18,533 nucleotides of DNA from Bacteroidales bacterium (lineage in GTDB: Bacteria; Bacteroidota; Bacteroidia; Bacteroidales; UBA1556), in the NCBI GenBank assembly GCA_029935325.1, contig JAOZKO010000016.1:1-18533 (forward strand), in the 5' to 3' direction. The translations under genes were made by a program, and so were the position numbers. This document shows positions 17,863 to 18,533 of the stretch, piece by piece. Position 1 is the stretch's first letter. Each line of letters opens with the position of its first letter. The notes under the pieces are model-generated. The model had not been told where the DNA came from. It searched no databases and saw only the letters and a list, made by a program, of their open reading frames with translations.

Positions 17863-17922
17863 ATCTAATACTTTATAATTTGTGTAATACTATTATCATA
17901 AGGATTATTGCAATTAATTTTC

Positions 17923-17942
17923 TTTCTCTCTGTAAAGAGAAA
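17923..17942. repeat. Short inverted repeat in the divergent intergenic region
   Basis: TTTCTCT (17923-17929) and AGAGAAA (17936-17942) form a perfect 7-bp inverted repeat with a 6-nt loop, about 60-80 nt upstream of the acyl-CoA dehydrogenase start. It could be an operator or leader hairpin, but arms this short and simple in AT-rich DNA can arise by chance. Confidence 0.25.
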
Positions 17943-18148
17943 AATGGGTTCGCAAATTAACAAAAAATATTGCTGCTTTTAAAATGTATTTTTAATGAAT
18001 TATTAGACCTTTAAAAAAAACAACTAAAAAGACAATTTATTTATAAGTTTATGTAATAGTTTATGAAAAGATTTTTTTTATTTTTAGGTATTATGGAATA
18101 TTTTTTTTTCTAAATTGCGTCTTTATTTTTAAACAAAAAGATTTTATT

Positions 18149-18533
18149 ATGACTAGATTCCTTAAAACATTTCTGACAATTATTATATTAGCTACTTTGT
18201 CGAGCCAAGTCGTGGCACAGAGTGCTTTACAAAAAGGCTGGGATGCCTTTAGTGAAAACAAGCTCGATGAAGCTAGAAGTGAATTTGAAAGTGCATCAAG
18301 CCTACCTTCCACTGCAGGCGAAGCTTATTTGGCATTGAGTATTATCAATACCATTGATAAAATTGATGAAACAGCATTTCAGAATTTTGTCCAGTTCTTT
18401 AATACTTGTAAAGATCCAAACCCATATCTTTATGCCATGTGGTATGATGATAATGTGTTGGGTAGCAAAAGCCACCTGAGCAAAACAAGATTAGATTTCT
18501 TTACTGGCTTAGCAGAGGGAGGAAAACTAAATT
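18149..18533 (+). CDS. Secreted TPR-like protein, N-terminal part, cut by window end
   Basis: The frame opens with ATG at 18149 and stays open to the window edge, giving 128 complete codons. Residues 1-23 are a clear signal peptide: MTRFLKT, then a hydrophobic core, then QVVAQ. The mature protein begins with a TPR-like helical pair, ALQKGWDAFSENKLDEARSE, followed by a second helix and AYLALSIIN. It is therefore probably exported and contains helical repeats. Nothing more can be said about its function, since most of the protein is likely outside the window. It is divergent from the acyl-CoA dehydrogenase gene. The 286-bp gap between them shows only a poor match to a -7 box (TAAATTG, at 18111-18117). 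The leader is A-rich with no Shine-Dalgarno site, as is usual in this phylum. Confidence 0.8.
   Translation, partial: MTRFLKTFLTIIILATLSSQVVAQSALQKGWDAFSENKLDEARSEFESASSLPSTAGEAYLALSIINTIDKIDETAFQNFVQFFNTCKDPNPYLYAMWYDDNVLGSKSHLSKTRLDFFTGLAEGGKLN

Overview
The window looks like chromosomal DNA from a member of the Bacteroidota. It is AT-rich. Two large secreted proteins end in the two classes of type IX secretion system (T9SS) sorting domain, one type A and one type B (CHU_C / gliding-motility-associated). Signal peptides end in the A-Q or G-Q style common in this phylum. Purine-rich Shine-Dalgarno sites are absent or weak, and boxes fitting the Bacteroidota -7 consensus TAnnTTTG sit upstream of several genes. 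The species cannot be named from the sequence.

Layout, left to right. Positions 1-401 hold no supported gene, but the left edge carries a palindrome that looks like part of an intergenic repeat. A two-gene minus-strand operon follows: a secreted 875-residue TPR-type protein of unknown function (2166-4793), then an M23 peptidase with a long beta-rich C-terminal extension (402-2153). The 465-bp gap 4794-5257 contains an inverted repeat close to the TPR gene start and a 111-bp tandem duplication built from a short repeated module. Next is a plus-strand DUF2279-type membrane protein (5258-6172). Converging on it are two large minus-strand genes for predicted T9SS cargo: a 2115-residue mosaic protein (6358-12705) with duplicated CARDB-like plus beta-helix units and five 75-residue repeats, and a 753-residue choice-of-anchor-L / Calx-beta / Ig-like protein (12893-15154). 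The right end is housekeeping metabolism: an M20 metallodipeptidase (15262-16635) and an acyl-CoA dehydrogenase (16720-17862), which converge on a bidirectional terminator. A secreted TPR-like protein (from 18149) is cut by the right edge.

How the genes may work together. The TPR/M23 pair probably acts in the envelope, with the TPR protein as a possible scaffold and the M23 domain cutting or binding peptidoglycan. The two T9SS cargo proteins are probably displayed at or released from the cell surface, where their beta-helix, CARDB-like and Ig-like modules suggest adhesion or glycan binding. The M20 and acyl-CoA dehydrogenase genes appear to be independent core functions. No mobile element, CRISPR array, tRNA or rRNA gene was seen. 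Nothing here clearly amounts to a new multi-gene system. The best leads are the repeat architecture of the 2115-residue protein, the uncharacterised TPR/M23 operon and the intergenic repeats.
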